64,000 bases of DNA from Hyphobacterium sp. SN044 (GCF_021864465.1 NZ_JAKKUV010000005.1:1-64000), one strand, 5' to 3'; positions 36,024 to 44,584 are shown, counted from the stretch's first letter. Program-made: numbers and translations. Notes: generated by a model from the letters alone, not told the origin.

Positions 36024-36040
36024 AGTGAACACGGTTCACT
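36024..36040. promoter_or_regulatory. TetR-type operator-like palindrome upstream of the acyl-CoA synthetase
   Basis: AGTGAACACGGTTCACT has perfect 7-bp arms around 3 nt, the layout of many TetR-family operators for fatty-acid and acyl-CoA genes. It lies 93 nt upstream of the acyl-CoA synthetase start on the minus strand and 118 nt before the divergent membrane-protein gene. No regulator gene is in the window. Confidence 0.55.
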
Positions 36041-36158
36041 TCGCAATGTTACAGGCCTTGCCGGACCGCCCCCTTGCCCGTTCAGGCCGGTTTCATCTTC
36101 GCGCCGTTAACCGTCTCTGATAAGGTCGCTTCAAAGCGCGAAAAAAGGGTGTACGGCC

Positions 36159-36674
36159 ATGCTCAGGCTCTACGTGTTCCTCGCCGCCCTCGGCATTGTC
36201 GGCGTGTTCGGCGGATTTTTCCTCGGCCAGTCCGTGCCATGGGCCGCCGAGATCGGCTATGGCGTCATGGTGTTCGCGGCGCTGGCGATGATCTTCTATC
36301 CCGCCCGCCGAACCGTGATCTCCTGGGTCATCGCCATCCCGCTCGCGCTGATCACCTGGTCGATGCTGTCCTCGCTGGCGGCGCAACTGACCGGCCTGTT
36401 CGACCTGTCGCTCCACCCGGTGCTTCAGGACGTGCTGGCCTTCAACATCGCCCTGCAGGAACGCCTGACGATGATGGTCACCGGCCAGCCGGAGACCGTG
36501 TCGATGGCGATGGCAGAACGCGCCGGCGATGTCGCCGACGAGCCTGGCCTGCTCGACGGGTTTGGCGGGCGTATCGCGATCGATGTCGCGGTGGCCACCG
36601 TCGCCACGCTGATCACGGGCCTGGTGAAAAAGGTGCTGAATATCGGCGGCAGCCGCCCGGTGGGCGCAGCGTAG
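36159..36674 (+). CDS. Membrane protein of unknown function
   Basis: A 171-residue protein with three clear membrane segments: residues 2-24 (LRLYVFLAALGIVGVFGGFFLG), 33-46 (GYGVMVFAALAMIF) and 52-75 (TVISWVIAIPLALITWSMLSSLAA). The C-terminal half is amphipathic and ends with a weaker hydrophobic stretch (IAIDVAVATVATLITGLV). No family is recognised. It diverges from the acyl-CoA synthetase gene across the operator-like palindrome, and it converges on tRNA-Leu. Confidence 0.7.
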   Translation: MLRLYVFLAALGIVGVFGGFFLGQSVPWAAEIGYGVMVFAALAMIFYPARRTVISWVIAIPLALITWSMLSSLAAQLTGLFDLSLHPVLQDVLAFNIALQERLTMMVTGQPETVSMAMAERAGDVADEPGLLDGFGGRIAIDVAVATVATLITGLVKKVLNIGGSRPVGAA

Positions 36675-36795
36675 GTGCCAACTCGGAGATCGCGACGCGC
36701 GTGACACCGGACCCGCAGGGTCCGCAAGCGCGACCGCGCGCCCGCAGCTTTAGCGAGGAACGACCGAGCGGAGCGAGGGAGAATAAGACAAAGAG

Positions 36796-36880
<85 letters not shown>

Positions 36881-37003
36881 CATTGCCGTGAAGCGGGCGG
36901 AACTTGCCTCCGGTCGCGCGGCAAATCAACAAGCAAGCGCGCTCGACGCGGCGCCCCGGCTCGCCTAGTTTCGCGCCGCCGTCACGCTGCAGCCGGAGCC
37001 GCC

Positions 37004-37654
37004 ATGACCGACGCCCCATCCGATTTCGAGGAAAAGGAAAGCGCGACCGGTCTGATCGCCCGGCTTGAGGAAATTGCCGCCGACGCGCCGGAAGACGGCA
37101 TCACGCTTGAGGACTTCATTGAGGCGCTCAGCGAGCGGGCCTTTGGCGTCGTCCTGTTCGCCCTCGCCCTGCCGGTGTGCATTCCCTTTCTCTATCTCGT
37201 GCCGCAGGTCGTCGCCCTGCCGATGATCGTGCTGGCCGGCCAGATGGTCGCCGGGCTCGGCGAACCCTGGCTGCCGCATAAATTCGCGCAGCGGCGGATC
37301 GGCAAGGCCGGGCTTCAGTCGATGGCGAAGAATGGTCGCCGCTGGTTCGGCTGGCTCGAAGCGCTGGCGCGTCCGCGCCTGCTCTTCCTGTCCGGACCGA
37401 TCGGGGAGCGGGTCACGGGCGCCTTCTTCTGCCTGTTCTGCGCCTCGATCCTGGTGCCGCTGCCGCTGACCAATTCCGCGCCGGGCATGGCGATCACGCT
37501 CGGCTCGCTCGGCCTGATCACGCGCGATGGAATCCTGATCCTGCTTGGCCTGATCTTCGGGGTGGCGTGGATCACGCTGCTCGTGGTCGGCGGGCCGACG
37601 CTGATCTACGCCATGGTCGAATGGGCGCGCGGTTTCATCAACGGGGGCGGCTGA
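37004..37654 (+). CDS. ExoD family membrane protein, copy 2
   Basis: A 216-residue ExoD-family protein (PF06055). The cytoplasmic lead ITLEDFIEALSERAFGVVLFALALPVCIPFLYLVPQ and the PQVVALPMIVLAGQM turn match the family, with further hydrophobic segments at FFCLFCASILVPLPLTNSAPGMAITLGSLGLI and LILLGLIFGVAWITLLVVGG. It shares architecture but little close sequence with the copy at 17054-17656, so they are old paralogues. It is first in a run of plus-strand genes with the DsbB-like and Coq7 genes, 54 nt before the former. Confidence 0.9.
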   Translation: MTDAPSDFEEKESATGLIARLEEIAADAPEDGITLEDFIEALSERAFGVVLFALALPVCIPFLYLVPQVVALPMIVLAGQMVAGLGEPWLPHKFAQRRIGKAGLQSMAKNGRRWFGWLEALARPRLLFLSGPIGERVTGAFFCLFCASILVPLPLTNSAPGMAITLGSLGLITRDGILILLGLIFGVAWITLLVVGGPTLIYAMVEWARGFINGGG

Positions 37655-37708
37655 CTGCCGCAGCCCTCCATGCTTGCGCGCGCGCGCCGCTCGCCTATCG
37701 TCTGAACC

Positions 37709-38212
37709 ATGATGCTTCCCGCCGCCCATCGCTGGCCACTGTTCGCCGCGCTCGCTTCCGCGCTCATCCTGGGCGGGGCGTACTTCTTTCAATACGTGCT
37801 GAACTATGCCCCCTGCGCGCTGTGCTATGACCAGCGGCACATCCACCAGGCGGTGATCGGCGCGGGTCTCGTGACCGGCCTTGTCATGCATTTCGCCCCG
37901 GGGACGCGCCGCTTCGGCTGGCTCGCCTGTCTCCTGATCGGCGCGATCTACGTCTATTCCGCCGGCTTCGCCGGCTGGCATGCCGGGATCGAGTACGGCT
38001 GGTGGGAAGGTCCCGCGACCTGCACCAATACCGGCAGCACGAGTGTATCCATGGACGATCTGAACGCCCTCCTGTCGGGCGGCGGCGATCCGATCGTCCT
38101 GTGCGACGAGGCGGCCTGGACGCTCGCCGGCATCTCGATGGCCGGATACAATGCGCTGATGTCCGCCGGGCTGGCGGGCTTGAGCGGCCTCATCGCCTGG
38201 AGGCGCGCATGA
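37709..38212 (+). CDS. DsbB-like disulfide bond formation protein
   Basis: A 167-residue inner-membrane protein. Four membrane segments are visible. The quinone-proximal pair is Cys36-Ala-Leu-Cys39 (NYAPCALCYDQRH), and the second periplasmic pair is Cys105 and Cys132 in the loop between segments three and four. DsbB proteins reoxidise a periplasmic DsbA and pass electrons to ubiquinone. The stop overlaps the coq7 start by 4 nt, a sensible pairing because Coq7 makes ubiquinone. A small secreted cysteine-rich peptide lies 683 nt downstream. No dsbA is in the window. Either of two adjacent ATG codons could start it. Confidence 0.92.
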   Translation: MMLPAAHRWPLFAALASALILGGAYFFQYVLNYAPCALCYDQRHIHQAVIGAGLVTGLVMHFAPGTRRFGWLACLLIGAIYVYSAGFAGWHAGIEYGWWEGPATCTNTGSTSVSMDDLNALLSGGGDPIVLCDEAAWTLAGISMAGYNALMSAGLAGLSGLIAWRRA

Positions 38213-38775
38213 GCCGCGCAAAGCGCCCGCCCCTGCCCGGATCGCGTTCCAGTCGCGAGGCCGTGAAGTCGATGGTGCGCGTCGACCATGCCGGGGAATA
38301 CGGCGCGGTGACGATCTATCAGGGCCAGCGCGCCGTCTTCGACCGGATCCCGTCGAAGGGACGCGTCGCGGCGCAGCTGAAGCAGATGGAAGCCGACGAA
38401 CAGCACCACCTCGACGCGTTCGATGCGCTGATCGCGGAACGCGAATCACGTCCGACGCTGATGATGCCGCTGTGGCAGATTGCCGGACGCGCGCTCGGCG
38501 TCGGCACCGCCTTGATGGGCGAGAAAGCCGCCCATGCCTGCACCGAGGCGGTCGAGGACGTGATCGAACGCCACTATGCCGGTCAGATCGAAGCGCTTGA
38601 AACCATGAGCGAAACCGGCCTGGCGGCGCAGTTCGCGCAATTCCGCGAGGAAGAGATCGCGCACCGCGACACCGCCTTGCATGAAGGGGCCCGCGACGCC
38701 GCCGGTTATCCGCTGCTTTCAGCGGCCATCAAGGCGGGTTGCCGGACTGCAATCGGAATTTGCAAACGTATCTGA
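38209..38775 (+). CDS. coq7: Coq7-type demethoxyubiquinone hydroxylase
   Basis: A 188-residue diiron monooxygenase of ubiquinone synthesis that hydroxylates demethoxyubiquinol at C6 of the ring, at the inner membrane. All metal ligands are visible: Glu30 (HAGEYGA), Glu64-x-x-His67 (EADEQHH), Glu113 (CTEAVED) and Glu149-x-x-His152 (EEEIAHRD). A hydrophobic helix near 85-100 provides membrane association. ATG 38209 overlaps the DsbB-like stop by 4 nt; a longer upstream frame is only a shadow of the DsbB-like gene. Confidence 0.95.
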   Translation: MSRAKRPPLPGSRSSREAVKSMVRVDHAGEYGAVTIYQGQRAVFDRIPSKGRVAAQLKQMEADEQHHLDAFDALIAERESRPTLMMPLWQIAGRALGVGTALMGEKAAHACTEAVEDVIERHYAGQIEALETMSETGLAAQFAQFREEEIAHRDTALHEGARDAAGYPLLSAAIKAGCRTAIGICKRI

Positions 38776-38894
38776 TGACTTACGCTCAATTGCAGCGACG
38801 CGTTAAGTTTTTATTTACTTTGGTTAACAGCCCCCGGTAGTCTCGGGCATCCCGCCGCAGTGCGGGTCGTTCGAGTGAAAGCAGGGGACTCCTC

Positions 38895-39089
38895 ATGAAA
38901 CTGTATCGGATCGCTGTGGGTGTGGTCGGCGCGCTGATGCTGAGCACAGCTGTTTATGCCAACTGCCAGACGTGTGGTGGCATCTGCAATTTCTATTGCA
39001 ACAACGCCTATGCAGACGACGAAGGCGAGCTCAATGCCTGCCTCGATGGCTGCCAGGTGGGTTGCATCGTCGCGTGCATTGACGATTAA
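38895..39089 (+). CDS. Small secreted cysteine-rich peptide (8 Cys, CX3C repeats)
   Basis: A 64-residue precursor. Residues 1-22 form a signal peptide (MKLYRIAVGVVGALMLSTAVYA) with probable cleavage before Asn23. The 42-residue mature part has eight cysteines at 24, 27, 31, 35, 49, 53, 57 and 61: one CX2C, then CX3CX3C, a 13-residue acidic/Asn turn, then CX3CX3CX3C. Such i,i+4 spacing on two helices predicts a disulfide-stapled or metal-binding helical hairpin. GGGGA about 11-15 nt upstream is a good ribosome site. The gene is AT-richer than its neighbours. It is followed 47 nt later by a secreted protein and then an ABC exporter. No family is recognised. Confidence 0.75.
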   Translation: MKLYRIAVGVVGALMLSTAVYANCQTCGGICNFYCNNAYADDEGELNACLDGCQVGCIVACIDD

Positions 39090-39136
39090 TCCAAAGGTTG
39101 CAGAACTGACGTTCTAAGCCTTCTGGAGTTTACAGC

Positions 39137-39868
39137 ATGCTCTTTCTTGAAATCGCGGGTCTTGGCCCAGCGCTTTTGGGGGCATCGTTGGCAATTGCGG
39201 CACAGGATGGGGATACCGCCTGTGCCGCTCTTGATTCCTACGCGCCGCCGCCAGCCGGGATGGAAGTCCTGTACGAGACCGTCAGCGATGACGGCCGGGT
39301 GCTCAGCATCACGACGCTGAACCGGATCGGCGAGAGCGACGGCGCGGAGACGGAATGGATCCGTCAGAGCATCTCCTCGTTCGACATGGCGGGCGAACGC
39401 CTCTTCCCGCCGCGCGAACAGCGATCCGTCGCGGCGCTGTTCATGCTGGATTCCGGTCCGGCAGAAGGCGATGAAGGCCGCCGCCGCTATGGTTATTCCG
39501 ACGATCCGCTGGAATTGCTGACCGGGCTGGAGCCGGGCGAAACCGCGACGACCGAACGCGCCGAGACCTCGGCAATGGGCAATCGCACGCGGACGATCCG
39601 CGGCCCGTTCATCGTGACGTTCGAGGGATGCGGCACGGTTGAGGTCGATGGCTCGGTCGAGCCGGTCCGTTTCTACCGGGTGGTCTCGGATTCCCGCTCC
39701 TACATGCCAGGCCGCCGTCCCGAAGCCGACATGACGGTCACCACATCCCGGACCATCGCCCTGTCGACCCGCTATGGCTGGCCGCTGCAGACGGACACGG
39801 GCGAGTATCTGATCCGTGCGACCCGCTTAACCTTTCCGGGCGAAGAAGGTGACGCAGGCACCGAATAG
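39137..39868 (+). CDS. Secreted protein of unknown function
   Basis: A 243-residue protein with an N-terminal hydrophobic signal segment (MLFLEIAGLGPALLGASLAIAAQ). The mature part is hydrophilic and beta-rich, with ETVSDDGRVLSITTLNRIGE, a central acidic part, and GPFIVTFEGCGTVEVDGSVEPVRFYRVV. It contains two cysteines, at residues 30 and 166. GGAG about 10 nt upstream supports ATG 39137. It lies between the cysteine-rich peptide and the exporter genes, all on the same strand with gaps of 47 and 57 nt, so co-expression is likely. No family is recognised. Confidence 0.7.
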   Translation: MLFLEIAGLGPALLGASLAIAAQDGDTACAALDSYAPPPAGMEVLYETVSDDGRVLSITTLNRIGESDGAETEWIRQSISSFDMAGERLFPPREQRSVAALFMLDSGPAEGDEGRRRYGYSDDPLELLTGLEPGETATTERAETSAMGNRTRTIRGPFIVTFEGCGTVEVDGSVEPVRFYRVVSDSRSYMPGRRPEADMTVTTSRTIALSTRYGWPLQTDTGEYLIRATRLTFPGEEGDAGTE

Positions 39869-39925
39869 AGCCATAACCGGTCGGTGCAGATGCGCACCCG
39901 CGATGGCGGGTCAGAGCCCTCAGCT

Positions 39926-41182
39926 ATGATGAAAAGACTGGCCGCCTGCTTTCTCCTTGCCGCGTTTGCCGCCGCCTGTTCCGGCGGCTCCGGGCCGGAC
40001 GAGACCCCGGGCGGCGAGACCCAGATCTTCGAGCGCGCGGGTTACCGCGTCATCCCGATCACGCGCGGCGACATTGTCGACATCGTCCCGGCCGTGGGGG
40101 AAATCCAGGCTGCCGCGGCGGTCGAGGTCGGGGCGGAAGTCAGCGGCACGGTGGCCGAGGTCTTCGTCGATTTCGACGAGCCGGTCGAAGCCGGACAACT
40201 GCTCGCGCGGATCGACCCGGCCCCGTTCGAGGCCGCCCTGCGCCAGGCCCAGGCTCAGCTGAGCATGGCCTCGGCCGACCGCGATTCCGCCTCAGCCGAA
40301 TACGATTCCCAGAACGCCCAGCTGGAACGGATCCGGACGCTGACCGGCCGGGGCGCGGGTTCCGCCTCGGCACTGCAGGACCGCGAATTCGCCGTACGGT
40401 CGGCGCGCGCCGACCTGGCGCGGGCCCAGGCCAGTGTGGCGCTGGCCGAAGCGCGGGTCGAGGACGCCGAGTTCGCGCTTGGCCGGACGGAAATCCGCGC
40501 GCCGATCGACGGTTTCGTACTGGAGCGCCGGGTCGAAGCCGGTCAGGTCGTCAACGCGGTCCAGACCGCGCCGACCCTGTTCGTCATCGCCGCCAATCTG
40601 ACCGAGGTTGTGATCGAAGCGCGGGTGGCGGAAAATGATGTCGGCCGGATCGAGGAAGGCATGCGCGTCCGCTTCACGGTCGATGCCTATCCCGATGAGT
40701 ATTTCGAGGGTGAAAGCGGCCCGATCCGCCGCGCGCCGATCCGCACCGGCCGGCTGGTCAGCTATCCGGTCGAGATCCGCGCCATGGACCCGGGCGAACG
40801 CCTGCTGCCCGGCATGACCGCCTCGGTCGAATTCGTTCACAGCGATGCGCGCAGCGTTCTGCGCGCGCCGATCGAGACGCTCTACTTCATTCCCGACGAC
40901 TACGAGCCGGAATTGCCCGAGGAAGCCTTGCGCATGGCGGAGGAGCGCGGCTCGCTGTCGCGCTTCGACACGCCGGAAATGCGCCGCACCTTCCTGGCCA
41001 GCATCGAGGTTGGCATCCTGATCGCGCGCGACCGGGCGCGTGTCTTCGTGCTCGACTCCGGTTCGCCGGACATGCGCGAGATCAGCGTCGGCATCCAGGA
41101 TCTCGATTACTTCGAAATCGCGGACGGCGAGGTCGAGGAAGGCGATCTGATCATCATCGGCCCCGCAGATGCCGCACGGTGA
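39926..41182 (+). CDS. MacA-like periplasmic adaptor lipoprotein
   Basis: A 418-residue adaptor. MKRLAACFLLAAFAAAC gives a lipobox, so it is probably anchored by lipid, unlike the adaptor at 25655. The MacA layout follows: VGAEVSGTVAEVFVDFDEPVEAGQLLARID (lipoyl-like), an Ala/Gln/Arg-rich coiled-coil hairpin, FALGRTEIRAPIDGFVLERRVEAGQVV, and a membrane-proximal barrel that continues to the C-terminus. Adjacent ATGs at 39926 and 39929 are both possible starts. It overlaps the ATPase start by 14 nt. It is the first gene of a MacAB-like tripartite exporter; the outer-membrane TolC-type partner is not local. Confidence 0.92.
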   Translation: MMKRLAACFLLAAFAAACSGGSGPDETPGGETQIFERAGYRVIPITRGDIVDIVPAVGEIQAAAAVEVGAEVSGTVAEVFVDFDEPVEAGQLLARIDPAPFEAALRQAQAQLSMASADRDSASAEYDSQNAQLERIRTLTGRGAGSASALQDREFAVRSARADLARAQASVALAEARVEDAEFALGRTEIRAPIDGFVLERRVEAGQVVNAVQTAPTLFVIAANLTEVVIEARVAENDVGRIEEGMRVRFTVDAYPDEYFEGESGPIRRAPIRTGRLVSYPVEIRAMDPGERLLPGMTASVEFVHSDARSVLRAPIETLYFIPDDYEPELPEEALRMAEERGSLSRFDTPEMRRTFLASIEVGILIARDRARVFVLDSGSPDMREISVGIQDLDYFEIADGEVEEGDLIIIGPADAAR

Positions 41183-41873
41183 CGGGCCTGCGCGGTTGAG
41201 GGTTGCCGGTGTCAGCCGCCGCTACAAGCGCAGCGGCGGGAGCGAGGTGGTGGCGCTCGACTCGGCTGATTTCGAGGCCCGCGCGGGCGAACTCGTCCTG
41301 ATCATGGGACCCTCCGGGTCCGGCAAGTCGACGCTTCTGTCGATCCTCGGCCTGCTTGATCCGCCCGATGGCGGTCAGGTCTTCCTGAATGGAGACGATG
41401 TCACAAGCGCGAGCGAGGACGCGCGGGCGAAGCTGCGGCGCACCCATCTGGGCTTCCTGTTCCAGGACGCCGGTCTGATCGATCGCAAACCGATCCTCGA
41501 CAACACCGCCCTGCCCCTGATCTATCGCGGCGTGCCCCGCAAGGAGCGGGAGAACCGGGCGCAAGCGGCGCTCGAAGCCGTCGGGCTGGCCGACCGTATG
41601 CACCACGCGCCCGGCGAGTTGTCGGGCGGTGAGCGCCAGCGCGCCGGACTGGCCCGCGCCATCGTCTGCGATCCTGACATCCTGATCTGCGACGAACCGA
41701 CCGCCGCGCTCGATGCGGCGACGGCGCAGGATGTGGCGCGCCGGATCAGCGAGATGAAGGAGCGCGGGGCCTCGGTCATCCTGGCGACACACGACCGGGA
41801 TCTAATGCCGCTCGCCGACCGGATCTACGAAATGCGCCATGGCCGCATCACCGAGACGGGGGCGGCGCGATGA
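41169..41873 (+). CDS. ABC transporter ATP-binding protein (MacB/LolD type)
   Basis: A 234-residue nucleotide-binding subunit. Walker A is GPSGSGKS at 47-54, the Q-loop is in GFLFQDAGLID, the signature is LSGGERQRAGLARAI, Walker B is ILICDEPTAALD and the switch is ATHDRD. The separate ATPase and permease differ from fused E. coli MacB but are common. The start overlaps the adaptor by 14 nt and the stop overlaps the permease start by 4 nt, so the three products are produced together. Confidence 0.95.
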   Translation: MPHGDGPARLRVAGVSRRYKRSGGSEVVALDSADFEARAGELVLIMGPSGSGKSTLLSILGLLDPPDGGQVFLNGDDVTSASEDARAKLRRTHLGFLFQDAGLIDRKPILDNTALPLIYRGVPRKERENRAQAALEAVGLADRMHHAPGELSGGERQRAGLARAIVCDPDILICDEPTAALDAATAQDVARRISEMKERGASVILATHDRDLMPLADRIYEMRHGRITETGAAR

Positions 41874-43078
41874 AGGCCGGCGACGTCTTCCGCGAAGCGA
41901 TCTGGGGGCTGGCGAGCCGCCCCGCCCGGACGTCAGCGACCCTGATCGCGCTGGCGATTTCGGTCGCGACCGTGGCGCTGGTCGCCGGCGTCCTCAGCGG
42001 CTTCGAACGCCGGATCGAGCAGATGTCGTTCGGTGCCTATGGCCGCTCGCTGGTGATCCGGGAGAATTTCTTCGTCGAAGACCGGGTCGGGTCGCCGCGC
42101 CTGTCGGATATCGAACGGCTGCGCCAGTCTGTGCCGGGCGTGGAGAGCGCCGCCGCCTGGCGCATCCTCTATGGCGCGGAGGTCGATACGCCGGACGCGC
42201 ACGGACAGACCGAGATCTACGGCGTCTATGGCGACTTCCGGCGCGAAGCGAGCGCGCCGCTGGCGGCGGGCCGTCATATCACCGGCGACGAGGCCAATAC
42301 GTCACGGCGGATCTGTGTCCTGGGGGATTACGCCGCGCGGCGCTTCTTCCCGGACGAGGCGGCGGTAGGAAGGCCGATCCGGATCAATGGCGTGTCGTGC
42401 GAAGTGATCGGCGTGCTGGGCGAACCGCAGAACCGCATCGCTGAACGCTATGCCGGCGCAGTCCTGACCACGTTCGGCGCGGCGTCCCGCTATTTCACCT
42501 ACACCACGGTCATGGCCCCGGACGAAGCGACACAGCTCACCTTGATCCTGAATGACGGGCGCTATCTGGAGCGGGCGCAGATGTGGGCGGACCGCACGCT
42601 GCGCCGGCGCTATGGCGTGCCTTTCTCGCAGGCCTCGCCCTTCATCTATGCCGACCCGACTGCTTCGGTCCGCAGCCTGCGCCAGCAGCGCGAACTGGTC
42701 GCGCGGCTGCTGTTCGTGATCGCCGGGGTGGGCCTGATTTCGGGTCTGATCGGCTACGGGTCCGCGGTCGCCGCGGCGGCGTCGGAACGCCGCCGGGAAG
42801 TCGCGCTGAGACGAACACTCGGCGCGTCGAAGTCCGACATCATCCTGCAATTCCTGACCGAGAACGCCGTGCTGGGCGTGCTCGGCGGCGCGCTTGGCGG
42901 GGTTCTGGCGCTGGCGATCGGCTTGGCCGCATCGCGCGCCTGGAGCTGGCCGATCAGCTTCGAACCATCCGTGTTCGGCGCCAGCGCGCTGATCGGCCTT
43001 GTCTGCGGTCTGGTGTTCGGCGCCTTGCCGGCGCGGCGCGCGGCCTCTGCCCCGCCCGCGGGCGCGGTCAGGACGTAA
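41870..43078 (+). CDS. FtsX/MacB-like ABC permease
   Basis: A 402-residue permease with the MacB fold: an N-terminal membrane helix (LIALAISVATVALVAGVLSGF), a periplasmic domain of about 220 residues, and three C-terminal membrane segments. The coupling segment is ASERRREVALRRTLGASKSDIILQFLTENAVLGVLGG. As a single permease gene it would act as a homodimer, in contrast to the two-permease system at 27438-29781. It ends with an 11-bp overlap with the convergent HNH gene. Confidence 0.92.
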   Translation: MKAGDVFREAIWGLASRPARTSATLIALAISVATVALVAGVLSGFERRIEQMSFGAYGRSLVIRENFFVEDRVGSPRLSDIERLRQSVPGVESAAAWRILYGAEVDTPDAHGQTEIYGVYGDFRREASAPLAAGRHITGDEANTSRRICVLGDYAARRFFPDEAAVGRPIRINGVSCEVIGVLGEPQNRIAERYAGAVLTTFGAASRYFTYTTVMAPDEATQLTLILNDGRYLERAQMWADRTLRRRYGVPFSQASPFIYADPTASVRSLRQQRELVARLLFVIAGVGLISGLIGYGSAVAAAASERRREVALRRTLGASKSDIILQFLTENAVLGVLGGALGGVLALAIGLAASRAWSWPISFEPSVFGASALIGLVCGLVFGALPARRAASAPPAGAVRT

Positions 43079-43634
43079 GCTCGACGTCCCAGTAGAGGAA
43101 ATCGAGCCAGCTCTGGTGCAGGTATTTCGGCGGGAAGCGCCGCCCCTGCGCCTGCAGCTGATGCATGGTCGGGCGCATGGCGATGTGCTTGGCCACCATC
43201 CCGACCTCGGCCGGTGTACGATTGCCCTTCTTCAGATTGCAGGGCGCACAAGCCGCGACGATGTTCTCCCACGACGTCTCGCCGCCGCGCGAGCGCGGGA
43301 TGACGTGGTCGAAGGTCAGGTTGTGGACGTCGTCGGCGCCGCAATAGACGCATCTGAAGCCGTCGCGCAGCCAGACATTATAGCGGGTGAAGGCCGGGAA
43401 GCGGTTCTGCGGCACGAATTCGCGCAGCGCCACGACCGAGGGGACCTGCATCGTCAGCGACGGGCTGTGGACGCATTCCTTGTAGCTGGAGACGACATCG
43501 ACGCGGTCGAGGAAGACGTTCTTCACCGCCTCCTGCCACGGCCAGGTCGACAGCGGCCAGTAGGACAGCGGCTGATAGTCGGCGTTCAGAACCAGACAGG
43601 GCCAGCCCTGCGGTGCCTTATCGAGCACTTGCAT
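43068..43634 (-). CDS. HNH endonuclease family protein
   Basis: A 188-residue protein of a group widespread in alphaproteobacteria. The N-terminal half shows MQVLDKAPQGWPCLVLNADYQPLSYWPLSTW. The HNH motif follows with CVYCGADDVHNLTFDHVIPRSRGG and ENIVAACAPCNLKKGNRTP, including two CxxC zinc pairs and the catalytic DHVIP histidine. The biological target is unknown; the family is chromosomal and not tied to one restriction system. ATG 43634 is chosen by similarity; a longer in-frame start at 43763 adds 43 residues without family character. It converges with the permease, overlapping by 11 bp. Confidence 0.9.
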   Translation of the reverse strand: MQVLDKAPQGWPCLVLNADYQPLSYWPLSTWPWQEAVKNVFLDRVDVVSSYKECVHSPSLTMQVPSVVALREFVPQNRFPAFTRYNVWLRDGFRCVYCGADDVHNLTFDHVIPRSRGGETSWENIVAACAPCNLKKGNRTPAEVGMVAKHIAMRPTMHQLQAQGRRFPPKYLHQSWLDFLYWDVELTS

Positions 43635-43810
43635 CGCGGCCTCCGTTTCCGGCCGCACCGGTTCGACACCGGTCAGGTCTTGAGAGCGTACTGAAAACGC
43701 GCCTCCCGAGGGTTCGGGCCGGGCTGAAGATACGGCATCGCCATACCCGGCCGTCCGATCCATGACGGAAGATATAGTCCCGTTCGCATGACGCGCCTAT
43801 GACAAGTGCT

Positions 43811-43837
43811 GTCAGACCCCAGATATTGCGGTCTGAC
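43811..43837. other. Hairpin at the esterase 3' end
   Basis: GTCAGACC (43811-43818) and GGTCTGAC (43830-43837) form an 8-bp stem with an 11-nt loop. It overlaps the last codons and stop of the minus-strand esterase and lies in the 177-bp gap before the HNH start. There is no T tract on the exit side, so it may stabilise the mRNA end and not be an intrinsic terminator. Confidence 0.4.
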
Positions 43838-44501
43838 CGTAGCGTCCGGACAACACCTTGCGCAGGAAGTGGGCGCCCAGCTCCATCCCGTCCGGGCCGA
43901 TCCCGTGCGGAATGCCCGGCGAGATATGCCATTGCGCACCGTGTCCGGCCTCGACGAGACCCTCGCAGGCGTCGAACATGAAGCCGAGCGGCAGCACCTG
44001 GTCCTGATCGCCATGGATCAGCATCACCGGCGGTTTCGAGGCGATCTCGCCCTTCAGCCCCTCGCGCCCGGCGAGCGCGCCGGAGAAGCCGAGAATCCCG
44101 GCGAAGGGCTGGTCCTGCCGGAGACCGACATGCAGCGCCATCATCGTGCCTTGCGAGAAGCCGACGAGTGCAACGTCCGACGGACCGAGTCCGTAGCGCT
44201 TCATTTCGCCTTCGATGAAGGATTGCAGGACCGGGGCCGCCTTCTTCGTGCCGCGTTCGGTTTCGGACGGATCGAGCCGGGTCAGCGGGAACCACTGATA
44301 GCCGCCGGGCGCGCCGGGCACGGGTTCGGGGGCGTTGGGCGAGACGAATTGCGCGTCGGGCAATTCGCGCGCCCAGGGGCCGGCCAGACCGATCAGATCC
44401 TCGCCATTTGCGCCATAGCCGTGAAGGAAGATCACCAGCTTTTTCGGGCGGCCGCCGGAAGCGGGCGGCTGGCGGGGTCCGTCGATCAGCATCATGTCCA
44501 T
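43812..44501 (-). CDS. Carboxylesterase/phospholipase family alpha/beta hydrolase
   Basis: A 229-residue cytoplasmic hydrolase. The oxyanion segment is VIFLHGYGANGEDLIGLA (about 23-40), the nucleophile is the Ser in ALVGFSQGTMMAL, the acid is in LIHGDQDQVLPL and the His is in SPGIPHGIGPDG. It fits the EstB/acyl-protein-thioesterase-like group acting on short acyl esters. It diverges from gluQ with 83 bp between the starts. An 8-bp hairpin spans its stop codon. Confidence 0.92.
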   Translation of the reverse strand: MDMMLIDGPRQPPASGGRPKKLVIFLHGYGANGEDLIGLAGPWARELPDAQFVSPNAPEPVPGAPGGYQWFPLTRLDPSETERGTKKAAPVLQSFIEGEMKRYGLGPSDVALVGFSQGTMMALHVGLRQDQPFAGILGFSGALAGREGLKGEIASKPPVMLIHGDQDQVLPLGFMFDACEGLVEAGHGAQWHISPGIPHGIGPDGMELGAHFLRKVLSGRYGQTAISGV

Positions 44502-44584
44502 TCGTCTCCGGTGTCATGGGTCGGCGGACTATAATCACGCAACGCAGCACTTGAAGCCCCGGCCCGGTCGCGCGATGCAGTGGC

